Part shown: positions 14,322-21,309 of the stretch, piece after piece
How positions within the stretch are numbered: position 1 is the stretch's first letter
Layout: each line of letters begins with the position of its first letter
NCBI GenBank assembly: GCA_002316225.1
Contig: DCDC01000070.1
Span: 1 to 22,410 of the forward strand
Direction: 5' to 3'
From: Firmicutes bacterium UBA1065
GTDB taxonomy: Bacteria > Bacillota > Clostridia > Tissierellales > Sedimentibacteraceae
Length of the DNA stretch: 22,410 nucleotides
Made by a program: the position numbers and the translations under genes
Notes under the pieces: generated by a model
Databases searched by the model: none
Told to the model about the DNA's origin: nothing
What the model saw: only the letters and a program-made list of their open reading frames with translations

Positions 14322-14549
14322 TTATATCTCGTTCAGCAGCTCGTATTCATCGTACCTTACAATGTTTGTAAGCTGGTATTCCTGGAGGCCTGAAATGGCA
14401 ACCCCGACGTTGTAAAGGTCCTCGTTTTCCACAGCTGCCTTAACGTTGGAAAAGGTCTTGCTCTTTCTGATAGTCTTGTTGTTTTCGTCAAGCCCTGCGT
14501 TGAGAACCAGCTTCACCTTGGAATTTCCTTGACTTGCAATAACCGGCAT
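14322..14549 (-). CDS. DUF1659 family protein
   Basis: This is a small protein of 75 aa with no known function. It matches the DUF1659 pattern: a beta-rich N-terminus (SKVKLVLNAGLDENNKTIRK), then KTFSNVKAAVENEDLYNVGVAISGLQ and a short charged end. No signal peptide, membrane segment or cysteine is visible. GGAGGTGAT, a nearly complete anti-16S match, precedes two consecutive ATGs; the second, at 14549, gives the better spacing. It is the first gene of a two-gene unit with DUF2922. I see no convincing promoter: a TATATA element near 14579 has no matching -35, so a sporulation sigma factor is possible but unproved. Confidence 0.8.
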   Translation of the reverse strand: MPVIASQGNSKVKLVLNAGLDENNKTIRKSKTFSNVKAAVENEDLYNVGVAISGLQEYQLTNIVRYDEYELLNEI

Positions 14550-14603
14550 CATATCACCTCCCCTTGCGTCCTGTAACTATATAGGGGTTTGGGAGCGGAT
14601 GTA

Positions 14604-14632
14604 TTGCTTATAAATGTAAACCATGCTAATAT
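14604..14632 (+). promoter_or_regulatory. Promoter for the methyltransferase-SLH operon
   Basis: TTGCTT (14604-14609) and TAATAT (14627-14632) are 17 bp apart, with TGC before the -10 (extended -10). It lies in the divergent gap with the DUF1659 gene, about 30 bp before the methyltransferase ATG. Confidence 0.55.
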
Positions 14633-14662
14633 ATACATAATGAATCTATTCAAGGGGCACTT

Positions 14663-16471
14663 ATGGACAAGTTTCTGATTAAGGAATTAAAGTGCATAAT
14701 TGATGAAATCCACGGATACGACTACATAAGCAAGGTTAAGTATGTAATATTGTTGGTATGCAATGAACTATACCGTTCAAACCATGGGACCCTGTTAAAG
14801 GACAATCCTCTTTTCAAGGAATATCATAGATTTGACTTGGGAAAAGGGAAAACTGAAAATCAAATTGCCCGCTTAATTGAGGAAAACGCAAATAACATTG
14901 ATATTTCAAGTTTCTACCCGGCCTTCCTCTATGAAAACCTCCTCACCGCTAAGGAAAAGAAAACCCTGGGCCAGGTTTACACCCCCTTTGAAATAATTGA
15001 CAAGATGATTAATCAAGTGTTTGAAATCAAAAAGGTTGATGAAAACACCAGGATATTGGATCCTTCCTGCGGGGGCGGGTATTTTCTGGTTGAAATGTAT
15101 AAGCATATAAGGAAAACCCATCCCGAAATTCCCGAAAAACACATTGTGGAAAAGATGCTCTACGGCTTTGATATAGATGATTTTTCCATTTTTTTAAGCA
15201 AAATGGGACTTGTTTTCCACACAGGGTTTGATTATGGGAAATTCAACATAAATAAGAGAGATTTTTTGGTTGATGACCTTAATACAGGAGAATTTGACAT
15301 AATAATAGGCAACCCCCCCTATATTGGCCACAAGAATGCCAAGGCTGATTACAGGAGCCTGGTGGCGCAAAAATACCACGATGTTTATTACGACAAGGCC
15401 GACATATCCTACTGCTTTTTCATGAAGGGAAAGGAAGTCCTTAAGTCAGACGGTATTATTGCCTTCATTACCTCCCGATATTTCATGGAAGCCTTGTATG
15501 CCAGGAAATTAAGGAATTTTTTGAAGGAAAACTGTCATATCGTCACCTTGATAGACTACCAGGGGGACACGGCTTTTAAAAAAACCGGGGTAAGTCCGGC
15601 TATTATAATTCTTTCAAATATTCGGAACAAAAACACCTTTACATACGTCAAAAAAGTGAGGGATGGTTTCGAACCATATGAATATAAGCAGGATAAGCTG
15701 AAAGATTCAGGATGGATAATTCTTAAGGATGAGGAAGAGAAACTTTTTGAGAAGATAGATGGAATTGCCAACACTTATATAAAGGATATCTGCACTATCA
15801 AGCAAGGTATTATCACCGGCCTTGATATGGCATTCATAGTTACGGAAGATGTTATCGAAAAATACAAAATCGAGAATTTTCTGCTCAGAAAATGGATTAA
15901 AAACAGCAACATATCAAAAAAATCCATTAAATATAATAATTTGTACCTGATTTATTCCGATATAATACATGATGAAAAGGATTGTCCCAATGCCATCAAC
16001 TATCTCTCCACGTACAAGGATAAGCTAATGAACAGAAGAGAGTGCAAAAAGGGATATCGCAAATGGTATGAGCTGCAGTGGGGCAGGAATAAATCCGACT
16101 ATGAAAATCCTAAAATAATTTTCCCCTTCAAATCAAAAAGTAATAATTTTTATTATGACAGGGATGCATATTTTTGCAGCGCCGATATTTACCTGATGAA
16201 TAATTTCAAAAAAGGCCTGGCCCTGGATTATCTGCTTGCTTATTTAAATTCTGAAATATTCGAGTTTTATTTGAAATGCCAGGCAAAAAAGGTCGGAAAC
16301 GATATTTATGAATACTATCCCAACAAATTGAATAATTTAAAGATTTATATGCCTCAGGAAAATATTGCTGAAAATTTTTCTCCTTTAGAAAATATTAGCA
16401 TTGAAATATGGTTAAAAAAGGTGTTTAATATTGATGAAGGGGAGGTAAATATTATAAAGAACTATTTATAG
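14663..16471 (+). CDS. CamA-like orphan N6-adenine DNA methyltransferase
   Basis: The 602-aa product is predicted to methylate adenine in a specific DNA sequence using S-adenosylmethionine. After a helical N-terminal region (about 1-105) come LGQVYTPFEI, SAM motif I DPSCGGG (133-139) and catalytic motif IV NPPY (217-220, within GNPPYIGHK). The C-terminal target-recognition domain shows QGIITGLDMAFI (from 381), NRRECKKGYRKWYELQWGR (from 457) and YYPNK (551-555). As I remember it, C. difficile CamA has closely similar segments at all these sites; CamA methylates CAAAAA and affects sporulation. This protein's N-terminus is about 50 residues longer before NPPY. No restriction endonuclease gene is adjacent, so it looks solitary. 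AAGGGGC lies upstream of the ATG. The target sequence here is unproved. Confidence 0.9.
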   Translation: MDKFLIKELKCIIDEIHGYDYISKVKYVILLVCNELYRSNHGTLLKDNPLFKEYHRFDLGKGKTENQIARLIEENANNIDISSFYPAFLYENLLTAKEKKTLGQVYTPFEIIDKMINQVFEIKKVDENTRILDPSCGGGYFLVEMYKHIRKTHPEIPEKHIVEKMLYGFDIDDFSIFLSKMGLVFHTGFDYGKFNINKRDFLVDDLNTGEFDIIIGNPPYIGHKNAKADYRSLVAQKYHDVYYDKADISYCFFMKGKEVLKSDGIIAFITSRYFMEALYARKLRNFLKENCHIVTLIDYQGDTAFKKTGVSPAIIILSNIRNKNTFTYVKKVRDGFEPYEYKQDKLKDSGWIILKDEEEKLFEKIDGIANTYIKDICTIKQGIITGLDMAFIVTEDVIEKYKIENFLLRKWIKNSNISKKSIKYNNLYLIYSDIIHDEKDCPNAINYLSTYKDKLMNRRECKKGYRKWYELQWGRNKSDYENPKIIFPFKSKSNNFYYDRDAYFCSADIYLMNNFKKGLALDYLLAYLNSEIFEFYLKCQAKKVGNDIYEYYPNKLNNLKIYMPQENIAENFSPLENISIEIWLKKVFNIDEGEVNIIKNYL

Positions 16472-16489
16472 AGAAGGTGATGACGCAAA

Positions 16490-18100
16490 TTGAGGAGATT
16501 TCACAGACTTTTGTTTTTACTAATCATTGTTCTTGTGTTATCCGTTCGACCTGCTCTTGCAAAGACCGTATACTATGATACTTTCAATCACTGGGCGGAA
16601 AAAGACATTGATTTTGCTTCCAATACCCTGAAGGTTTTCAAAGGATACGGGGATTTTACTTTCAGGCCTGATAATAACATCACAAGGGCAGAATTTATCA
16701 CTATATTAGCAAGAACCGCTTACGGGCTGAATCAGATGAAGGAGGTCTACAGCGGTGATTTGGCATACAATGATATGTCAATTAAACACTGGTCTTATAC
16801 TTATGTTATTTCAATGAACGAATATTTAAAAACTAATAAATTTACTTTGAAGGACATCTTTCCCGGAAACAATTTTAACCCTGACAAGGCAATAACCAGG
16901 GAAGAATCGGTTGCACTGATAGCTGCCTTCTGCAAGGACGCAATATTCGACACTCCCCTAAGCTTTACCGATTTATCGGTAACAAACAAGTATTATTCGG
17001 AAATCCAAAGACTTGTTAACTCCGGAATTATAATAGGTTATGAAAATAATACCTTCAGGGGCAGCAATAACATTACCAGGGCCGAGGCAGCCTCCTTGAT
17101 CAAGAGGGTTTATACGGATATTAAAACAAGCATAAACAGGGATTATCTTACCAAGCTTGAATTTATGCCTGTCAATGGAGATGAGATGTATTCATACTTT
17201 GGTGAATACAATTTAAACACCACCAATGCTGATGACAGGAAGTTCATCAAGGCTAAAGATACCTTGGAATATGTGGCATTCGGAGGTTACATCTTCCCCG
17301 AGGATGCCCATCTATACGACCTGAATGCGGTCAAGACAATGGAACAATTGAGGGCAAGCGGTTATTTCAACGTGGCGGGCACCAATTATTACATGATTAC
17401 CTTCGGAAGCTATTCCAATGAAGATAAGACCAAGTTTGCCAATGAGATTTTGACAAATATTATCGCAAGAAATGATTTCAGCGATGCCGAGCTGATGCAG
17501 ATTTTCACCCTGGTAAGCAAGTATGACGTAAATGAAACCTTATATATGGGAGCCCTTGAAAAATGGTACAACTTAACCAACAATGACAATTCAAAGGCCA
17601 ATATCATATTTTTCAGGTATGCCTACTATATTAAGAATGACAACAAGGATATGTTAAGGGTGTTGATTTACGAGGATTTAAAAAAGGCCAACAATATTCC
17701 TTCGATTTTAAGTATTAACTTTAACTTAGACAAAGGATCCCAGGTTGACTTCAGGAATTATTCTTTCGGTAACTACGGTTATTCCCTGTATAAGGATACC
17801 AACCTGCAAAGATTCCTGAGAAACGCTTCTCTGAATCAAAACGTAAGGATAATTGAGCTTCCTGATTTGCTCATGATAGAAAAAACGTCCAAACCCAAGG
17901 TTGACATGGCAGGATATGAAAACCTCTTTTCCAAGTATTCAATAAATAAATTGTATGTCCTGAATTTTTTGGGCGAAAAGGAAAGAGCTTTTGTTGAAGG
18001 AATAAATGATTACGATATAATCAAAACTTTTGAAATATATAAGAAGAACTCAACTGCTTTTGATGAAAACTACATGGGAATCCTGAAAAAAGTTAAATAA
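16490..18100 (+). CDS. SLH-domain cell-surface protein
   Basis: The 536-aa secreted protein is expected to bind secondary cell-wall polymer. A basic start, hydrophobic core and PALA cleavage site (after residue 24) form a signal peptide. Three S-layer homology repeats follow at about 27-78, 90-150 and 155-212, each ending in an ITRAE/ITREE motif. Residues from about 215 to the end form an unrecognised region rich in Asn, Lys and Tyr, with no membrane helix. The start is TTG, with AAGGTG 10 nt upstream; an ATG at 16480 is in another frame. It begins 18 bp after the methyltransferase stop and shares its promoter; a terminator follows. It may be a minor surface protein rather than the main S-layer. 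Confidence 0.87.
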   Translation: MRRFHRLLFLLIIVLVLSVRPALAKTVYYDTFNHWAEKDIDFASNTLKVFKGYGDFTFRPDNNITRAEFITILARTAYGLNQMKEVYSGDLAYNDMSIKHWSYTYVISMNEYLKTNKFTLKDIFPGNNFNPDKAITREESVALIAAFCKDAIFDTPLSFTDLSVTNKYYSEIQRLVNSGIIIGYENNTFRGSNNITRAEAASLIKRVYTDIKTSINRDYLTKLEFMPVNGDEMYSYFGEYNLNTTNADDRKFIKAKDTLEYVAFGGYIFPEDAHLYDLNAVKTMEQLRASGYFNVAGTNYYMITFGSYSNEDKTKFANEILTNIIARNDFSDAELMQIFTLVSKYDVNETLYMGALEKWYNLTNNDNSKANIIFFRYAYYIKNDNKDMLRVLIYEDLKKANNIPSILSINFNLDKGSQVDFRNYSFGNYGYSLYKDTNLQRFLRNASLNQNVRIIELPDLLMIEKTSKPKVDMAGYENLFSKYSINKLYVLNFLGEKERAFVEGINDYDIIKTFEIYKKNSTAFDENYMGILKKVK

Positions 18101-18109
18101 TGATATTAG

Positions 18110-18137
18110 AAGGGCCGGTAAGTTGCCGGCCTTTTTA
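18110..18137 (+). terminator. Terminator of the methyltransferase-SLH operon
   Basis: GGCCGG (18113-18118) pairs with CCGGCC (18126-18131) around a 7-base loop, followed by TTTTTATT. It lies 12 bp beyond the SLH gene stop. Confidence 0.88.
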
Positions 18138-18145
18138 TTCTCACC

Positions 18146-18209
18146 TGTCATCCTGATCTACAGCGAAGGATCTCATGAGATTCTTCGGGCTAAAGCCCTC
18201 AGAATGACA
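18146..18209. repeat. Palindromic intergenic repeat, full copy 6
   Basis: A 64-bp copy between convergent genes. The left side reads CTGATCTACAGCGAAGG, which weakens the small left hairpin; the centre ATCTCATGAGAT and right hairpin GGGCT-AA-AGCCC are intact. Confidence 0.9.
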
Positions 18210-18250
18210 CTATTAGTCATTCATAGCAATGACAATATGTTTTATGACTT

Positions 18251-19459
18251 CTATTTTACAGTAGCTATTTCAATTAACAGTTCCACAACCTTTTCCATGG
18301 ACTGAATTGGTATGTACTCAAATTTACCGTGATAGTTGTGGCCTCCGGTACACAGGTTGGGACAAGGCAAGCCCATGTAAGACAACCTGGCCCCGTCCGT
18401 TCCTCCTCTTATTGGAACAACCTTAGGCTCAATACCTATGTTTTTCATGGCCTGTATTGCATTGTCTATAATGTACATGTGTGGAAGAATTTTTTCCTTC
18501 ATGTTGTAATATGAATCTTCCAGGCTTAACTCCACCGTACCCTGCCCGTATTTGTCGTTTAGATAAGCGGCAATTTTTTTGAACCTTTCTTTTTTGACCT
18601 TGAATTTATCCATATCGTGGTCCCGGATGATGTATTTTAATGTTGTTTTTTCAATGTTTCCGGACATATCGGTCAAGAGGCTGAAGCCTTCATAACCTTC
18701 CGTATTTTCAGGGGTTTCATATACAGGCAGCATTCCGTGGAATTCCATACCTATAAGAATGGAATTTTTCATCTTGTTTTTAGCCGTTCCCGGGTGGATG
18801 TTAGCCCCGTTGATTATTACCTTGGCACTTGCAGCATTGAAGTTTTCATACTCCAATTCCCCTAATTCTCCTCCGTCAACCGTATAGGCATAGTCTGCCC
18901 CAAACTCTTTAATATTGAAGAGGTCTGCCCCCCTTCCCACTTCTTCATCGGGAGTAAAGCCTATTTTAATGGTACCGTGCTTGATGTGGGGGTTCTTTAT
19001 AAAATATTCAGCCATGGTCAGTATTTCCGCAATTCCTGCCTTGTCATCGGCTCCAAGAAGAGTTGTACCGTCAGTTACTATCAAATCCTGGCCCCGGTAT
19101 TTTAAGAGGTGGTCAAAGGTCTTGGTATCCATCACTATTTGTTTTTCTTCATTTAATATGATATCGCTGCCGTCATAATTATATATTATCTTAGGTTTTA
19201 CATTGGTTCCTGACATGTCGGGGGATGTGTCCATATGGGCAATGAAACCTATTACCGGTGCATCCGTATTTCCTTTTACCGTACCGTAAACATACCCGTT
19301 ATCATCCATATATGCGTCTTCAATTCCCATTGATTTCATTTCTTCAACCAGGAACCTTCCCAGTTCTTTTTGTTTTTCGCTGCTTGGGATTTTGTCCGAA
19401 CCGGGCACTGATTGAGTATCAATCTTCACATAATTTAATAATCTTTCGTGTACTTTCAT
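18251..19459 (-). CDS. pepT: Peptidase T (tripeptide aminopeptidase)
   Basis: This cytoplasmic zinc aminopeptidase of family M20 removes the N-terminal residue of tripeptides. All metal and catalytic residues are recognisable: His75 and Asp77 in HMDTSPD, Asp138/Asp139 in GADDKAG, Glu172/Glu173 in PDEEVGRG, Asp195 in VDGG, and His374/His377 in GGHNYHGKFE. A dimerisation domain occupies about residues 205-310. The 402-aa length is as expected. GAGG lies 5 nt before the ATG, and a good promoter lies upstream. The gene is monocistronic and divergent from the LUD-domain gene. It converges on the SLH operon across a repeat copy. Confidence 0.95.
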   Translation of the reverse strand: MKVHERLLNYVKIDTQSVPGSDKIPSSEKQKELGRFLVEEMKSMGIEDAYMDDNGYVYGTVKGNTDAPVIGFIAHMDTSPDMSGTNVKPKIIYNYDGSDIILNEEKQIVMDTKTFDHLLKYRGQDLIVTDGTTLLGADDKAGIAEILTMAEYFIKNPHIKHGTIKIGFTPDEEVGRGADLFNIKEFGADYAYTVDGGELGELEYENFNAASAKVIINGANIHPGTAKNKMKNSILIGMEFHGMLPVYETPENTEGYEGFSLLTDMSGNIEKTTLKYIIRDHDMDKFKVKKERFKKIAAYLNDKYGQGTVELSLEDSYYNMKEKILPHMYIIDNAIQAMKNIGIEPKVVPIRGGTDGARLSYMGLPCPNLCTGGHNYHGKFEYIPIQSMEKVVELLIEIATVK

Positions 19460-19494
19460 ATCATCCTCGCTGTGATATATATTTTTATAACCTT

Positions 19495-19522
19495 AGTATA
19501 TCATAAGGCTTTCATATTTCAA
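19495..19522 (-). promoter_or_regulatory. pepT promoter
   Basis: On the minus strand, TTGAAA (19522-19517) and TATACT (19500-19495) are 16 bp apart, 36 bp upstream of the pepT ATG. Confidence 0.6.
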
Positions 19523-19534
19523 TACATTTTATTC

Positions 19535-19576
19535 ATCGCTACCGGTGCCGGGCACCCGTGCCGGATGCCTGGCGAT
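19535..19576. repeat. GC-rich palindrome between divergent promoters
   Basis: An ATCGC/GCGAT outer pair encloses overlapping GGTGC-CGG-GCACC and CCGG/CCGG pairings, an isolated GC-rich patch in AT-rich DNA. It lies between the pepT and LUD-gene promoters, where it could be a REP-like element or a regulator site. No second copy is in the window. Confidence 0.5.
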
Positions 19577-19591
19577 ACTTAGTAAAGACAG

Positions 19592-19620
19592 TTGAAATAT
19601 CAATAATAATATTGTATAAT
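19592..19620 (+). promoter_or_regulatory. Promoter for the LUD-domain gene
   Basis: TTGAAA (19592-19597) and a perfect TATAAT (19615-19620) are 17 bp apart; the leader would be about 24 nt. Confidence 0.68.
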
Positions 19621-19650
19621 ATATAGACAAACCATATGGGAGGTCTTATT

Positions 19651-20286
19651 ATGGATTTTATTAAAGAAGCATATAAGGTAAAAGCCGCAACCGTTATCAA
19701 AAATCTTGAAAAAAGACAAATGGAAGGCTACTACTGCGAAACCGTCAAAGAAGCGGTAGATAAGGTTATGTCATTGATTAAACAAGATGATATTGTGGGT
19801 TGGGGCGGGTCAACAACCATTGATCAGATCGGAATCAAGAAGCTTTTGGAAGAAAGAAAGATTACAGTTTATGACAGGGACAAGGAAACTGACCCGAAAG
19901 AAAAAGTAAAAATGATGAAAAAGGCGTTAACTGCCGATGTTTTCCTCACAAGTGCAAACGCAATTACCATGGAAGGCGAGCTGATTAACATTGACGGAAA
20001 CGGAAACAGGGTTGCAGCTTACTGTTACGGGCCAAACAGCGTCATTGTGGTTGCAGGTATGAACAAGTTAGTTACTGACCTTGATGTTGCAATTAAAAAG
20101 GCAAGACTTGATGCAAGTGTTCCAAATGCAATCAGAACTAACAGCAAGGCCCCATGCTACTTTACCGGAAAATGCGCCGACTGCACCATGGCCGATACAC
20201 TCTGCTCACAAATCCTAATAACAAGATTCTGCAAGCCAAAGAATAGAATAAAAGTAATATTGGTTGGTGAATATTTAGGATTCTAA
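19651..20286 (+). CDS. LUD-domain (lactate utilisation LutC-like) protein with a cysteine cluster
   Basis: The 211-aa product matches the LUD domain (formerly DUF162): DDIVGWGGSTTIDQIG, VFLTSANAITMEGELINIDGNGNRVA and YGPNSVIVVAGMNKLV are the conserved blocks. The C-terminal part has Cys169, 175, 178, 185 and 194, a C-x5-C-x2-C-x6-C arrangement that could bind metal or an iron-sulfur cluster. I chose the ATG at 19651, with GGGAGG about 7 nt upstream; the upstream ATG at 19636 would leave the ribosome binding site inside the gene. LutA and LutB are absent, so this is a stand-alone member and lactate oxidation is not implied. Cofactor and substrate are unknown. Confidence 0.85.
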   Translation: MDFIKEAYKVKAATVIKNLEKRQMEGYYCETVKEAVDKVMSLIKQDDIVGWGGSTTIDQIGIKKLLEERKITVYDRDKETDPKEKVKMMKKALTADVFLTSANAITMEGELINIDGNGNRVAAYCYGPNSVIVVAGMNKLVTDLDVAIKKARLDASVPNAIRTNSKAPCYFTGKCADCTMADTLCSQILITRFCKPKNRIKVILVGEYLGF

Positions 20287-20292
20287 CGAAGC

Positions 20293-20353
20293 GTCATCCT
20301 GAGCGAAGCGAAGGTTCCTATGGGATTATTCAGGCTGACGCCTCAGAATGACA
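20293..20353. repeat. Palindromic intergenic repeat, full copy 7
   Basis: It starts 7 bp after the LUD-gene stop. The left hairpin is GCGAAGC. The right hairpin reads AGGC-TGAC-GCCT, changed from the usual GGGC/GCCC but still paired, with one base fewer. Confidence 0.85.
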
Positions 20354-20359
20354 TGAGTT

Positions 20360-20415
20360 TGTCATCCTGAGCGAAGCGAAGGATCTCATTAAAGGGATTC
20401 TTCACCGCTCAGGAT
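20360..20415. repeat. Palindromic intergenic repeat, decayed copy
   Basis: The left half is intact through GGATCTCATT. After an AAAGGGATTCTTC bridge the right side shortens to CACCGCTCAGGAT without the terminal GACA. It ends 17 bp from the cyclophilin gene stop. Confidence 0.75.
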
Positions 20416-20431
20416 TTTTGTTTCATGAGAT

Positions 20432-20953
20432 TTAGTATTTTATAATTTCCGGTTCCTGGTACTCTTCCCCGAAAGTATCTACCGTTACTTTTTTGAGCTT
20501 AATTTCTTTAATGGGTCTGTCCATGTAGTCAGTCTCTGTTTCTGCTATCTTATTTACCACATCCATTCCTTCAATTACTTTTCCAAAGGCAGCGTACTGA
20601 CCGTCTAAGTGAGGGGCTTTTTTATGCATGATAAAAAACTGTGACCCTGCCGAATCGGGAGACATGGCTCTTGCCATAGATAATACTCCCTCTGTATGCT
20701 TCAAATCATTTTTGAAGCCATTCCGCGAAAATTCACCTTTTATTGAATATCCGGGGCCGCCCATACCATTGCCAATGGGGCATCCTCCCTGTATCATAAA
20801 GTCCTTGATGACCCTGTGAAAAATTTTCCCGTCATAAAATTTCTTGTTGATTAATGAAATAAAGTTTCTTACTGTGTTAGGAGCTATCTCCGGATATAAT
20901 TCCGCCTTGATTACATCTCCGTTTTCAAATTCAAATATAACTATAGGATTCAT
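20432..20953 (-). CDS. Cyclophilin-type peptidyl-prolyl cis-trans isomerase
   Basis: This enzyme speeds cis-trans isomerisation at proline bonds. The 173-aa single-domain cyclophilin has FHRVIKDFMIQGG (catalytic Arg47, Phe52 and Gln55), NGMGGPGYSIKGEF, SAGSQFFIMHKKAPHLDGQYAAFGKV and the final ETETDYMDRP block. There is no signal peptide or lipobox, so the enzyme is probably cytoplasmic (PpiB-like). AGGAGGG lies 3 nt before the ATG. The gene is monocistronic and convergent with the LUD-domain gene across two repeat copies. A weak promoter candidate (TTGTCA, 18 bp, TATTAG) lies upstream on the minus strand. Confidence 0.95.
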   Translation of the reverse strand: MNPIVIFEFENGDVIKAELYPEIAPNTVRNFISLINKKFYDGKIFHRVIKDFMIQGGCPIGNGMGGPGYSIKGEFSRNGFKNDLKHTEGVLSMARAMSPDSAGSQFFIMHKKAPHLDGQYAAFGKVIEGMDVVNKIAETETDYMDRPIKEIKLKKVTVDTFGEEYQEPEIIKY

Positions 20954-21020
20954 TTTCCCTCCTGTAATACTAATATTTAATATTTCAGACTGTTGACAAA
21001 ATATAAGACAAACCCTCTTA

Positions 21021-21086
21021 TGTCATCCTGAGCGAAGCGAAGGATCTCATTAAATGATGGGATTCTTCACTGCGTTCATAATGACA
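21021..21086. repeat. Palindromic intergenic repeat, variant full copy 8
   Basis: It has a left half with GCGAAGC, an expanded centre (ATCTCATTAAATGATGGGAT) and a right half of the A type (TTCACTGCGTTCATAATGACA) instead of the GGGC hairpin type. Confidence 0.8.
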
Positions 21087-21095
21087 CTATGTGAG

Positions 21096-21133
21096 CTCAT
21101 GGGATCCTTCGGGCTGAAGCCCTCAGGATGACA
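21096..21133. repeat. Palindromic intergenic repeat, right half only
   Basis: CTCATGGGATCCTTCGGGCT leads into hairpin GGGCT-GA-AGCCC and the end CTCAGGATGACA. The left half is missing. Confidence 0.78.
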
Positions 21134-21309
21134 ATTCACTGTCAGTAACCTGAAATATTAATCTAAATATCTTTAATATTAACATTTTATGTATATCATT
21201 AGCAATAAAAATTATGACAGTATTGTTTTTTTTAGATGCTTGTAACAACTAAATTAATTTAGAATATATTAAAGTAAAGTTACAGAAATTATGAGGAGGT
21301 TATGCCAGC

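Larger units (their letters stand above)
20977..21161. repeat. 185-bp segment bounded by 12-bp inverted repeats
   Basis: TTAATATTTCAG (20977-20988) and CTGAAATATTAA (21150-21161) are perfect inverted copies. Just inside them, CTGTTGACA faces TGACAATTCACTGTCAG, so similarity extends inward with gaps. The segment holds the repeat copies at 21021 and 21096 and could be a small non-autonomous mobile element. Confidence 0.5.

Noticed and set aside
14663..16471. Type IIG restriction-modification enzyme
   Set aside because: At 602 aa the protein is fully used by the methyltransferase and target-recognition regions, and no nuclease motif is visible in the N-terminus.
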